The notes beneath the pieces are model-generated. The model did not search any database. It saw only the letters and a list, made by a program, of their open reading frames with translations, and was not told where the DNA came from. A stretch of DNA of 64,000 nucleotides from Tomocerus qinae (lineage: Eukaryota > Arthropoda > Collembola > Entomobryomorpha > Tomoceridae): NCBI GenBank assembly GCA_020055645.1, contig CM034546.1, forward strand, positions 37,386,001-37,450,000, read 5' to 3'. Numbering within the stretch: position 1 is the first letter of the stretch; every line of letters starts with the position of its first letter. The position numbers were made by a program, and so were the translations under genes. Of the stretch, positions 1 through 10,376 are shown in pieces.

Positions 1-2
1 TA

Positions 3-1355
3 AATGCTGCGGGCAGTAAACAATCTTTTACATTATCTTTTTGTAAAACATCGGCTTATAATGTCGTTAAATACAGATACGTTTATTGCTATTCCGGTGC
101 AAAAGCAACAGAGACAATGGCCGAGCGGTTTAAGTTTTCTGCTGAATATGATGACATAATGAATTGGCATAAAACTTACTCGGGATTAGAAAGACCTAAA
201 TACGTTTCTGAAATTTACTTGATCAATGATTACATCTTTTATGGTTACGGGTTAAACAGGCACATTTTTGTGGATGATATTGAATATGTCCTAGTTTATT
301 GTGAAGAAAGGGAATCATTCTACAATCTTCCTCTTTACGTTATAATTACAAACACATTCGATATATCCAGTTGGATTTTGATTATCATTCTGTTACCTTC
401 AGCGTATTGGATCTCGTCTCACAAGATCCAAATGCGTTCATTGTATGCCAGAGTGGAACGAGTGATAACGTCAACTGTGGCTATTGTGTTGGACCAATTT
501 GACATCACGCGAGAAAAAAGAAATTTCTGTCTTCTGATCGTTATTGTAGCTTTTGTCATCAGGTGTCATTATGAAACTTATATAACGGAAAATTTAGTTG
601 TGCCACTTAGAAAGAAGAGTTACAGAAACTTCAAAGAATTAATTGACAACAATTATAGATTTTCGCATCAAATGGGATATTATACTGGATATCCCACAAA
701 TAATGTCTCAGTTGATTTATTTAACAAATTTCATTTAGAAAGCAAGATTAATACAAATTTATATATTTACACCTGGCAAAACGAAATATCTGCTACGGAA
801 TACAGAGCAAAAGGCTATTCTCAATTTTCTTTAAATGTCGAACTAATCATGAAACCGGGGGCTAAATTATTTTTACAATATCCTAAATCGAGATTAGGAC
901 AAATATTTTATGAAATACTAAAAAGAGATGACAAGGCAATTTGCAAAACGGCAGATGAAAAAGTTTCAGATAAACTACGATCTTATCTTTTTGCATTTGC
1001 CTTTCGGAATAAATTTCAAATCTTTTTTGGCACGCTTTTTGAATCGGGATTTATGAAACTGTGGAGAGACCTGGATGATGTACGGGATTTCTATTCCTAT
1101 TGGGAGAAGGAGGAGAAATCAAAATATGAAAATAATCAAGCTGTACCAATCAGCCTTGGCATGAAAACTCACGAAATTTTCATTTGGTATTTATTTCTGC
1201 TAGCTGGCTCATTCTTTATGTTTCTGTTGGAATTATGTTGTCGACGATTTCAATGCAATTGTTTGGACATGGATAAATTGAAAAATATTGCTGGTCGCCT
1301 TCTGTCTAGTCTTAAAAACCTAAAGACATATCGTCTGCCTAATATTACAACGTAA
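3..1355 (+). CDS. Divergent ionotropic receptor (IR) copy 1, 5' cut by window edge
   Basis: The frame is open from base 3, so the gene starts before the window; the ATG at 117 is internal, because copy 2 aligns upstream of it. Counting from that ATG, hydrophobic segments lie near residues 86-100, 137-150 and 353-373. This is the M1 / pore / M2 / S2-lobe / M3 layout of the ionotropic-receptor branch of the iGluR family, ligand-gated cation channels of chemosensory neurons. It is about 80-90% identical to the copy at 7.65-9.8 kb. The last seven codons and the stop lie inside a foldback element that begins at 1332; in copy 2 the frame runs on past this point. The homologous sequence resumes at 1600 with a GTATGT/GTAAGT motif that may be the old splice donor. 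So the 3' end is probably not the ancestral one. The IR assignment rests on membrane layout and the M3 region, without a profile search. Confidence 0.6.
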   Translation, partial: NAAGSKQSFTLSFCKTSAYNVVKYRYVYCYSGAKATETMAERFKFSAEYDDIMNWHKTYSGLERPKYVSEIYLINDYIFYGYGLNRHIFVDDIEYVLVYCEERESFYNLPLYVIITNTFDISSWILIIILLPSAYWISSHKIQMRSLYARVERVITSTVAIVLDQFDITREKRNFCLLIVIVAFVIRCHYETYITENLVVPLRKKSYRNFKELIDNNYRFSHQMGYYTGYPTNNVSVDLFNKFHLESKINTNLYIYTWQNEISATEYRAKGYSQFSLNVELIMKPGAKLFLQYPKSRLGQIFYEILKRDDKAICKTADEKVSDKLRSYLFAFAFRNKFQIFFGTLFESGFMKLWRDLDDVRDFYSYWEKEEKSKYENNQAVPISLGMKTHEIFIWYLFLLAGSFFMFLLELCCRRFQCNCLDMDKLKNIAGRLLSSLKNLKTYRLPNITT

Positions 1356-1599
1356 CAAGCCATTTCATCATGACTGCTACAAAGTAACAAACCATTTTAT
1401 CATGGCTGAGACAAAGTAACAAACCATTTTATCATGACCGCGACAATGTAGCAAACCAATGTATCAGGAGTTAGGTTTGTTACATTGTCGCAGCCATGAT
1501 AAAATGGTTTGTTACTTTGTCTCAGGCATGATAAAATGGTTTGTTACTTTGTAGCAGTCATGATAAAATGGCTTGTTACGTTGTAATATTAGGCAGACG
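1332..1599. mobile_element. Foldback element in the 3' end of IR copy 1
   Basis: Two 126-bp arms (1332-1457 and 1474-1599) are near-perfect inverted copies around a 16-nt loop. Each arm holds about three copies of a 32-bp subrepeat containing the word AAACCATTTTATCATG. The ends are CGTCTGCC and GGCAGACG, and ATAT flanks both sides (1328-1331 and 1600-1603). IR copy 2 (near 9645) lacks the insert and has a single ATAT, so the target duplication is ATAT and the element is 268 bp. It supplies the present stop codon of IR copy 1. Two foldbacks at 35.9 and 36.9 kb share the ends and the target. Confidence 0.85.
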
Positions 1600-3092
1600 A
1601 TATATCATAGTATGTATTAAAAATCTTTGGGCGACTGTACCCAATATTGTAGCATCACGAGAAATGCTCAGGAGCCTATATCAAGGTCGCAGACAAGGGT
1701 TGAATCCGCGATGTCTAAGAAACGAGAATGTTACGCCAGACGACCGCTCTACCTGAGGAAATGGTTAGGTCTTTATCCTACGGTTGCACTAAGAATAGCC
1801 TTAATTTACTCGGTAGCTTATACAGCGTTGCCGTGTTTTATCTACGCACTTCAGTTAAGTGCTAGCAACCACCACTAATAATATTTTGTGTGTATTACTT
1901 TAAGTCAGTGTGGTACAAAGTACAACTATTGTTGCACGCATTAAAAAGCCAATTTAGTGTCTATCACATACGTTTATTGCATTGTAATGATTAATATCAC
2001 TCTACATATATATACAGTTGCAAAATCAAAAGATAAACTAGTTTTCGCTTAACTTGCAATATAAAGATATTCATTATAAACTTAATTAACAGCTAAATTA
2101 TTTAACTTTTAAAAGTAGATATATTTAATTTTTGCACTACATCTCACTACTATGCTGAACTACAAAAACTACATTAAAACTAATATACTAATTATACTAA
2201 TATAAAAATGTTCCATTCATGATTATGGACGAAGTAGAATTCGGAAGTTTTGACAGAAAGTATTTGCAGTAAACATAAAGGGCTAATCTAATTGAGACAT
2301 ATTGTGGCATGTTTATTCGATATTGATAATTCCACCTGGATAGCTCCTTTCTTTGATTGACGATATTAGCTTTAGTTTACTTGCTTGATCAGTTGGTTAG
2401 AATATTTTTAATAAATATATAATTTACCTACATAATGCTTCCAGTAATGAGTTGGAGTAATAAATAAAAATCTGCTGACATTTTTTAAAATATTGGCACT
2501 AGAAATGAAACTGAATGCAAAAGTCTTATCTGGGTAGTAGAATGTCTTTGTCCAAAATGCATCAAAGAATGCCATTAGAAATTCAGTTCGCTGATATGTT
2601 GATTTAAGTAATTCAACATAAATCAAGATACAGGAAATATGATACACATAATCACATAATATAATTATTGTTAAAATATTGCTGCATGTTAGAGCATTTG
2701 CATAAAAAAAGTTTTACAGTAGGTACATTTCGTTTCTTATTTGCCTAGTATGCAAATATCTTGATTATGAGCCAGTGTTCGAATTAATACAGTTGAATAC
2801 AGAGAGAAGTTGCATACAGATACATACACATCATGAAATCACATACACATACATACACATTAAGTAACATACACACAAATATCGCACATAAATGTAAGGT
2901 AGCATTGTATAACTTAGTTGAAGTACCCATCCTCACACGACTTGTCTTAAACTACGGCAACGCTGTGATTGCCGAGCAATATTTTCTACATATTTCTGTC
3001 CTCTGCTTGTACCCGTCCTCAGAAGGAGTTCAACTCAGGTAGCTAGACTTTTCGTCGGCTACACAGACCCGTTGAATCGGGTAAAGGTTTAT
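1600..3092. other. Non-coding; IR 3' flank remnant, then unrecognised AT-rich DNA
   Basis: From 1600 to about 1715 the sequence aligns with the region after IR copy 2 (9645-9745), so it is the old 3' part or intron of the gene. After that the alignment to copy 2 stops and is taken up again only at about 4290. I see no convincing gene; short open frames near 1627 and 2833 have no recognisable features. Confidence 0.5.
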
Positions 3093-4274
3093 GGGGCTGT
3101 AGAAAAAGTCATTTTGTCAGTAGAAAGAAGTCATTTTGTCATTAGTCCATAGAGCGGTAAATAAAGTCTTCGGGGCAATTCCGAAAAAAGTACAAAAGGC
3201 AGTAGAAAGAGTAACAATAGCGGTTACTAGACACTTTTGATTTAACCAAAATGAAATTAAATAATAAGATTAAAACAAATATTATATTGAATGGCAAATA
3301 CAGTTAGTCAAGTAAGTCATTTTTGCCATTTATACCACTACTTTTTAGATAGTGGTATTTAACGTTAAATACCATTAAAAACCACTTACCACTGGTAAGT
3401 GGTATTTTGTACACTGGTTTCACTAGAGCTTTAGATACCCCGCGGGGTCTTCCAGTTATCTATTTGACGGCAATGTGAAACTTTTTTGCATTTTGGGGAA
3501 TTTCGATTGCTTTACTCATGCTGGCAATGCCATAAGGTGTTTACATATATAATTCTTACGAAAATAAGAACATGTACATGTTGAGTTTATATAGTTGTCA
3601 AATTAAAATGAGCTGTCATATTTCCACATTGTTTTCCCACTTTCTCTACCGTTAGTTTTCGTTTACACGGGAACTTTTTGTTGTCTTTACAATAATAATA
3701 GACAACTTTTCCACCTTGATTTGATATTTCGGTAATGGACAGACCATTCTTTTATGTCCACAATGTCCAGTGATGCTTCCTCTTCAGTTTTATACTTTTT
3801 TATGATAGTGCAATTAACTATTGATTTTTTACTAACATTTTAAATTTAGGATTTTAAAATCCGAATCTGCATTATAGATCAAACTGGGAAGACGTTTTCG
3901 AACTAACAGTCAGTCAGTAAGTCCGCAACGCAAATAGAAGGACTTTAGCATGGTATTCTTAGAATGAGGGTCTTATCATCTCTTGTAGATAACAAGCTAC
4001 TTTCTATTGAATTGTGCTGTGATAATTCAATACCGTCATGATTTTGGGCCATAAACATTACTATATCACTGCAGACATTCATATACTATGCATTCACGTC
4101 ACCAATAATCTCATCATATTCATGTTTCATGACCATTTCAGGAAATAGAATTCATTTCAGTATTGCCGCCGTTATTACTCGTTCTACTGCCTTTCGTACT
4201 TTTTTGGTACTGCCCCGAAGACTTTATTTTACAGCTCCTTGGACTAATGACAAAATGACTTTTTCTACAGCCCC
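3093..4274. mobile_element. Non-autonomous TIR element, about 1.2 kb
   Basis: About 145 bp at the left end (from GGGGCTGTAGAAAAAGTC at 3093) recurs inverted at the right end (to 4274). The match includes the words CAAAATGAC and CCCCGAAGACTTTATTT. No transposase-like frame lies inside. A small palindromic block near 3345-3417, containing TTAACGTTAAAT and ending GTACACTGG, is shared with 38670-38786. No clear target duplication is visible. The element interrupts the alignment between the 3' flanks of IR copies 1 and 2. Confidence 0.7.
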
Positions 4275-5028
4275 ATGTACACCATGCCGGTTGAATCGTG
4301 GTTTACACCTGTTGTTTTCTCCAAAACGTCAAAAATCACATGTTCAAATCGCAGAAAACCATCTAATATTATTTTTAGAGTAGCAGCTGATAAATCTATC
4401 TGTGTTAATCGATCGTCACAGATTTAAATATATAATAGTTGTTATTAAGCAATATAAATAATAAATATTCATTAAGTAGACTTCTTAAATGAAAACCATA
4501 AAGCGTAAATAGATTTATGAACATTATAGATTTTTAAAGTAATGAAAATACATTTGTTAAAAGTAGCATATTGTTTATCCCGAAATTTTTTTCTGGCTGC
4601 GGCCCTGATTTTTACAATGTTTTACAAATAAGTAACAGAAATATTGTTTAGATTTTATATTTTCTACTAGAAAAGTAAGCTTTCTGTCCATGACCATTAA
4701 TAAAGCATTAGTGTACCAAAAAGTCAACTTTTTATATACCGATCGTCCTTATCATATTTTTGACCCAACTGATGCTGTTTTCTCAACATATAAAATTGTT
4801 ACCCCAATCGGTTTTGACAGCATTGTAAATCACATAAGATCTTGTTGTGTGATGTCTTGATGTGTGCAGTATAGCTTACTTCCATTGAAGAATGCAGAGT
4901 AAGTCCTTTCTGCCGATTTGGATCTGAGTTCCTAGGAAATATTTTAGACATTTGACCATTAATAAAGCGTTCTGTGTACCAAAAGTCAATAATTTCCCGC
5001 TATGCTTAATTTATCGAGCCTCCTTTTG
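4275..5028. other. IR 3' flanking DNA, segmentally duplicated
   Basis: 4290-4430 aligns with 9745-9870 (3' flank of IR copy 2). 4600-4900 aligns with 10460-10560 and 11290-11600, sharing for instance the word AAGTAAGCTTTCTGTCCAT or close variants. No gene is seen. Confidence 0.55.
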
Positions 5029-6536
5029 GAGCGAATCCATTTATAGACAACCACCAGCCTCCCAGCATTTTGCTTGCGCGCATTGCACTGCACGCTAAAT
5101 ACTGGCTGGAAAAGTTCCAGGGTTTCAATCCAAGCAGTTCAAAAGTGCAACCACACACGTACCATGCTGATAGTCATATTAGATGCGTGAGTTTAGCCAA
5201 TTATGTATAATATTATGTATTCGCCCAATATATAGCCATATATGTCTAATATATAGCTATATATGTCCAATATATAGCCATATATGTCCAATATATAGCC
5301 ATATATGTCCAATATATAGCCATATATGTCCAATATATAGCCATATATGTCCAATATATAGCCATATATGTCCAATATATAGCCATATATGTCCAATATA
5401 TATCCATATATGCCCAATATATGCCCAATATATAATCATATATGCCCGATATATAGCCTTATATGCCCAATATATAATCATATATGCCCAATATATAGCC
5501 TGATATGTCCATTATATACCCTTATATGCCCAATATATACCCATATATGCCCAATATATAATCATATATGCCCGATATATAGCCTTATATGCCCAATATA
5601 TAATCATATATGCCCAATATATAGACTGATATGTCCATTATATACCCTTATATGCCCAATATATACCCATATATGCCCAATATATAGCCACAAATGTCTA
5701 ATATATAGCCATATATACCCAATATATAGCCATCTGTACCCAATATATAGCCATATATGCCCAATATATAGCCATATGTACCCAATATATAGCCATATAT
5801 ACCCAATATATAATCATATATTGCTTGTAGATAGCCATATAAGCCCAATATATTATCATATATGCCCAGTGAATAGCCATGTATGTTTAATATATAAGCA
5901 TATATGCCTAATATAGGCATCCGGTGTTTATCTAATCGTTATAATATAAGCAGTTGGGGTGAAAAAAAATGTAATATTTTAATTAACCAGTTCACTTTTA
6001 TGCCTGTGTATCAAACCCTGGGCTAATTTTGTTCAAAAATAGTCACTTTTTGCCAAACTTTGATTGTCAATATCTCGGCCGCCCCAAAATCGCCCACGGC
6101 GGAATAAATTGCATCTGTTTCGTCAGATTCCCGTTATTCCGACTCAAGTCAAACTTCAGTGGGCGATTTTGGGGCACGTTAGTTATTTACAATTGAAAAA
6201 AATTTGGAAATTTTGATTTGTTTCAAAAAACGCGAACAATGAGAAATAAAATTTATTTCCATACTAATCTACAATACCCATTTGTATTTTAAAAAAATAT
6301 TTCATACTGATACATTGCACCATTACTGAGATATAATCATCTCATTATTTAGTCATACATGAATTTCTATATTTTCTATTTACCTTTACCCCCCTTGGCA
6401 GGGGTTCAGAGAGTTTTAGAAAATTTTTAAACCAATTATTCTTATAGTTTTTGACATTTCTGATTTTTTGAGACTATACATTTGCTAATTTAAAATATCG
6501 ATTTTATTCATTGGTTGTCTATAAATGGATTCGCTC
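5029..6536 (+). mobile_element. Minisatellite-bearing TIR element, copy 1
   Basis: The ends are a perfect 25-bp inverted repeat (5029-5053 and 6512-6536; outer end GAGCGAATCC), flanked by a TTTG duplication (5025-5028 and 6537-6540). From left to right it holds about 160 bp of unique sequence, a 21-bp tandem array (about 5217-5915), then about 600 bp of unique sequence with an internal 16-bp stem (6081-6096 with 6160-6175). The whole layout recurs in the opposite orientation at 25388-27419. There is no transposase; the open frames across the array simply follow its 7-codon period. Confidence 0.85.
5217..5915. repeat. 21-bp minisatellite (array 1)
   Basis: The unit is close to CATATATGTCCAATATATAG plus C, repeated about 33 times, with the central word drifting from GTCC to GCCC to ACCC along the array. 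Because 21 is a multiple of 3, long frames appear on both strands. These are artefacts, not proteins. Confidence 0.95.
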
Positions 6537-7400
6537 TTTGACACTTTAAGCCAAACTGAGAATGATTTCCAACCAGATGGGATCGCTATCCCAATCAGTT
6601 TAGACAACATTGCAACTAACATTTAAATATTGTTGGGACTTCCATTCCTTTCAGCAAGTTGTTGAAATGTTCGGGGACATTTGGAAATGAACGCAAGTTC
6701 ATCTCCAGGAAATACAACCGTCATATCAGCGGAAAGATTTATTTTGGGAAATTTTGCTATGCAATGCAGATAATTAATTCCCTTAATCTCTTAGCCAAGT
6801 TTAGAACCAAAAATTTTGTATGCGCATCAAAATTGTTTCTATAGGAGAATGAAATGTTATTAGCCTTAGAGATACAAAAATGTTGGTTGTTATATAACCG
6901 ACTGATAAACATTACTGAGAAAGCTTATCATTGCTAAACATTGTAAGATGTTTTCTTGTTCTTATAAATGAATCGTAATAGCGTCTGTCATAATTGTCCT
7001 GGCACCTATATTTGAGATTACTTTTACCAAAAGGTAAACATTTTTCAGGTTTTATATAAAAGTTTTTGCTGGAACAAATTTAATTGTTAGATTCAGTTGA
7101 CAAAATATTTTTTTATCATTTGATAGTTTTATGTCAAATTCAATTTATATTTTGTCATACAGTTTAATTGGAGTTTGTGGTAGCAAATAATCTTTCATAT
7201 TAGCAAGGCAAACTCGAAAATATAAATCTTGTATATAAAATTTTTTTGGTTTTCATTATTAACATAATATTTTTGCACACTTTTCAGGCAACAGTTTTTA
7301 ATTATGCTTAAACGTAGCCCATCAGTATGCTAGGTCAAGTGCTCTTACTTTAGAAGCTCGTCTCCCTTCAAGTGTTAACTCGCGACTTATTAACATTGTT
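6537..7400. other. Upstream flank of IR copy 2, duplicated near 11.5-12.1 kb
   Basis: 6600-7050 aligns with 11530-11990, for example GATTTGGAAATGAACGCAAG-like and AAAAATTTTGTATGCGCAT words. Each copy lies upstream of IR-derived coding sequence (7.65 kb and 12.2 kb), so this may be the shared 5' flank or promoter region of the duplicated receptor genes. No gene is seen in it. Confidence 0.5.
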
Positions 7401-7413
7401 ATTTAGAGCAAAC

Positions 7414-7733
7414 TCAACAGAGCCTAATATCCATTCTGAACAAAATGTATATCTCATCCGTTCGAAGAAAGCGATCAGATTGTCCTGTTTGAGAAATTCC
7501 TCTCGAAGTTAAAATCCTGGAGTATTCCATAATATTTGAGCCAAAAACAAAAGCGCAGCCCTCCATTTCATTCGGTCTTCTCCCAAAAAAGTTATAATTC
7601 TCTCCGAGATCCTTTGAAAGTACTTTAAAATCGTTGACAACCATTTGAATGACTTTTCCCCTGTACAAGCAGCGCATTACTGATTCTTCTCTCGCCTTTT
7701 CTTGGATTTGTTTCTCAAAGTTGCATCACCCTT
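7414..7733 (-). pseudogene. Fragment of a Fax-like (GST-fold) gene
   Basis: The minus strand reads a C-terminal GST-like segment with VVNDFKVLSKDLGENY, followed by FFG and a Pro-Asn-Glu turn. Upstream residues in the same frame (KQIQEKAREESVM) extend it to about 7730, where there is a stop. This resembles the C-terminal domain of 'failed axon connections'/metaxin-type GST-fold proteins. The DNA matches 14181-14395 in inverted orientation, but towards 7414 the frame no longer matches the paralogue, so it is broken. It overlaps the first codons of the IR frame on the other strand. Confidence 0.45.
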
Positions 7734-9832
7734 TTGCGAATTGTCAATTTGGGCAATCCTCATTGGATCTTCATCATTGTCAGAGTAATTTGTCTTCGTT
7801 CAACAACTGCGATTTCAACTTGATTCGATTTCCAAATTCCAAATGGCTGGAATTGTTCTTGGAGAGAAATCAGAATGGCCAACTTTGGACGATTGCCACG
7901 TCGGAAAATAAAACTTTCAAAGAAGTTGACAAAGTGACATTTAAGGATTTTTCGAAAAGTCTTTGCAGTGTGAATATCATTGCTGAACCCGATAGAACAT
8001 TTTGGGATCTAGCTCAATATTTTGGCCAGAAGATCTCTCGTCCGAATTTTATAACTATATTTCTTTATGACGGGAGACCTAAGGATGGTAATTCTAATTG
8101 GCTTTTGAAACCCATTGATCATCCCGTGGCAGACATTTACTACATCCTCATAACAAACGAGTCTACATTCTCAATTGTGACAATATGCTTTTATTGTAAC
8201 ACGTTTCCTGTCAACTTCTTTGTAGTTACTGAAATTAATCCTACACTGAATGAAATTGAATGGAAACACATCTGGAGTAGTTATGATAGACAACTTTATG
8301 GAAATAAGGTTGCAGTGTTTGAAAATGCAGTGGGTAGGAAACAATCTATTACATTATCTTTTTGTAAAACATCGGCTTATAATGTCATTAAATATAGACA
8401 CGTTTGCCGTTCCGGTGAAAAAGCAATAGAGACAATGGCCGAGCGGTTTAACTTTTCTGCTGAATATGATGACATAAGTAATTGGGGTAAAACTTATGCG
8501 GCATTGGCAAGACCTGTACACGTTTCTGAAATTTACTTGATCAATGATTATACCTTTTATGGATACTGGTTCAACAGGCACATTTTTGTGGATGATGTTG
8601 AATATGTCCTAGTTTATTGTGAAGAAAAAGAATCATTCTACAATCTTCCTCTTCACGTTATAATTACAAACACATTCGATCTATCCCGTTGGATTTTGAT
8701 TATCATTCTGTTACCTTCAGCGTATTGGATCTCGTCTCACAAGATCCAAATGCGTTCATTGTATGCCAGAGTGGAACGAGTGATAACGTCAACTGTGGCT
8801 ATTGCGTTGGCCCAATTTGACATCACGCGAGAAAAAAGAAATTTCTGTTTGCTCATCATCATTGTGGCTTTTGTCATCAGGTGTCAATATGAAACTTATA
8901 TAACGGGAGAATTACTCGCGCCACTTGACAAGAAGAGTTATAGAAACTTCAAAGAATTGATTGACAACAATTATAGATTTTCCCATCAAATGGGATATTA
9001 TGCTGGATATCCCGAAAGTAATGTCTCAGTTGATTTATTTTACAAATTTAATTTAGAAAGCAAGATTAGTACAAATTTATATATTTACAACTGGCGAAGC
9101 GAAAAATCTGCTACGGAATACAGAAAAAAAGGCTATTCTCAATATTCTTTAAATGTCGAACTAATCATGAAACCGGGGGCTAAATTATTTTTACAATATC
9201 CTAAATCGAGATTAGGAGAAATCTTTTCTGAATAACTAAAACGAGACGACAAGGCAATTTGCAAAACGGCAGATGAAAAAGTTTCAGATAAGCTACAATC
9301 TTATCTCTTTAAATTTGCTTTTCGGAATCAATTTCAAAACTTTTTTGGCACGCTTTTTGAGTCGGGGTTTATGAAAATGTGGAGTGACCTTGATGATGTA
9401 CATGAATTCTATTCCTATTGGATGAAGGAGCAAAAATCAAAATATGAAAATAATCAAGCTGTACCAATCGGCCTTGGCATGAAAATCCACGTTGTATTCA
9501 TTTGGTATTTATTTCTGCAAGCTGGCTCATCTGTTATCTTTCTGTTGGAATTTTGTTGTCGACGATTTCAATGCCTTTGTTTGGACATGGATATACTAAA
9601 AGATATTGCTGGTCGCCTTCTATCTAGTCTGAAAAACCTAAAGAAATATATCATAGTAAGTTTGAAAAATCTTTGGGCAACTGGGCAATGTTGTAGCTTA
9701 CGGAAAATGCACAGGATCATATTTCAAAAGCCGCAGACTAGGGTTGAACCCTGGTTTAAACCTGGTGTTTTCTCAAAACCGTCAAAAATCACCTGTTCAA
9801 ATCGTAGAAATTTCAGACAAGAATATTCTTAG
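7649..9832 (+). pseudogene. Divergent ionotropic receptor copy 2, one in-frame stop
   Basis: One frame runs from 7649 to 9832 with a single internal stop, TAA at 9233-9235. Copy 1 has ATA at the aligned codon, and the length is unchanged. Reading continues in the same frame after the stop, with S2-lobe and M3 sequence aligned to copy 1 and the M3 segment near 9490-9560. The first third carries the extracellular N-terminal region missing from copy 1. The true start is uncertain: the first 25 or so codons are antisense to a Fax-like fragment, so the IR part may begin with an exon near 7735. A GTAAGT at 9656 may be a splice donor ending the last visible exon, in which case the codons after it are intronic. 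It is either a recent pseudogene or a read-through gene of the type known for some insect IRs. Confidence 0.6.
9233..9235 (+). other. Premature TAA in IR copy 2
   Basis: GAA-TAA-CTA here against GAA-ATA-CTA in copy 1 (928-936). Both flanks stay in frame. The base after the stop is C, the context most often associated with leaky termination. Confidence 0.85.
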
Positions 9833-10004
9833 AATAATGGCTGATTAATCTGTCTGCGTTAATATAATACACGTAAATACATAAATGGGTATAGTAAGCA
9901 ATAAAAATAATAAACACACTTTTATTAAACGAAAACAAGAAAACATAAACGGATTTAAGAACATTATACATTTTTCAAGAAATGAAAACACATTTGTTAG
10001 CACA

Positions 10005-10376
10005 TTGGTTATTCATAAATATAATTCAAAATTATTTGGGAAGGAAATATTTATGTTATATGGGATGTACTGCCTAACTACATAGTGATAACACTGGGCG
10101 CAGGCCTCAATTACGGGCCCATTGTCAACTCCCTCAACACTGGTCATGTTGTTAATGAATACCCGAGAAGCATAATGGTGTCATTTACGAGTCACTGTTG
10201 TGGGACTGTTATCAGAAGTCTACTAGCCCAACAAAGACAGGTTATCCAAGCTACACTACGTACACTACACAAACGAGGTATCCATAGGACGGCCCTTGTA
10301 ATTGAGGGTTCGTACCTTTGTCTTTGGTTATTCGTTGGCTATTCATAAATATAATTCAAAATTATTTGGGAAGGAA
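10005..10376. repeat. 288-bp block between 42-bp direct repeats
   Basis: Positions 10005-10046 and 10335-10376 are the same 42 bp (TTATTTGGGAAGGAA at the right edge) with one mismatch. The spacer is less AT-rich than its surroundings. It contains CCTCAATTACGGGCCC near 10104 and GGCCCTTGTAATTGAGG near 10291, which are roughly inverted. It could be an insertion with a long duplication, or a slippage or conversion product. Confidence 0.6.

Noticed and set aside
5183..5920. Long open frames on both strands encoding HICPIYS-like 7-residue repeats
   Set aside because: They follow the 21-bp minisatellite period and occur in several frames and on both strands; no start context or other protein features.
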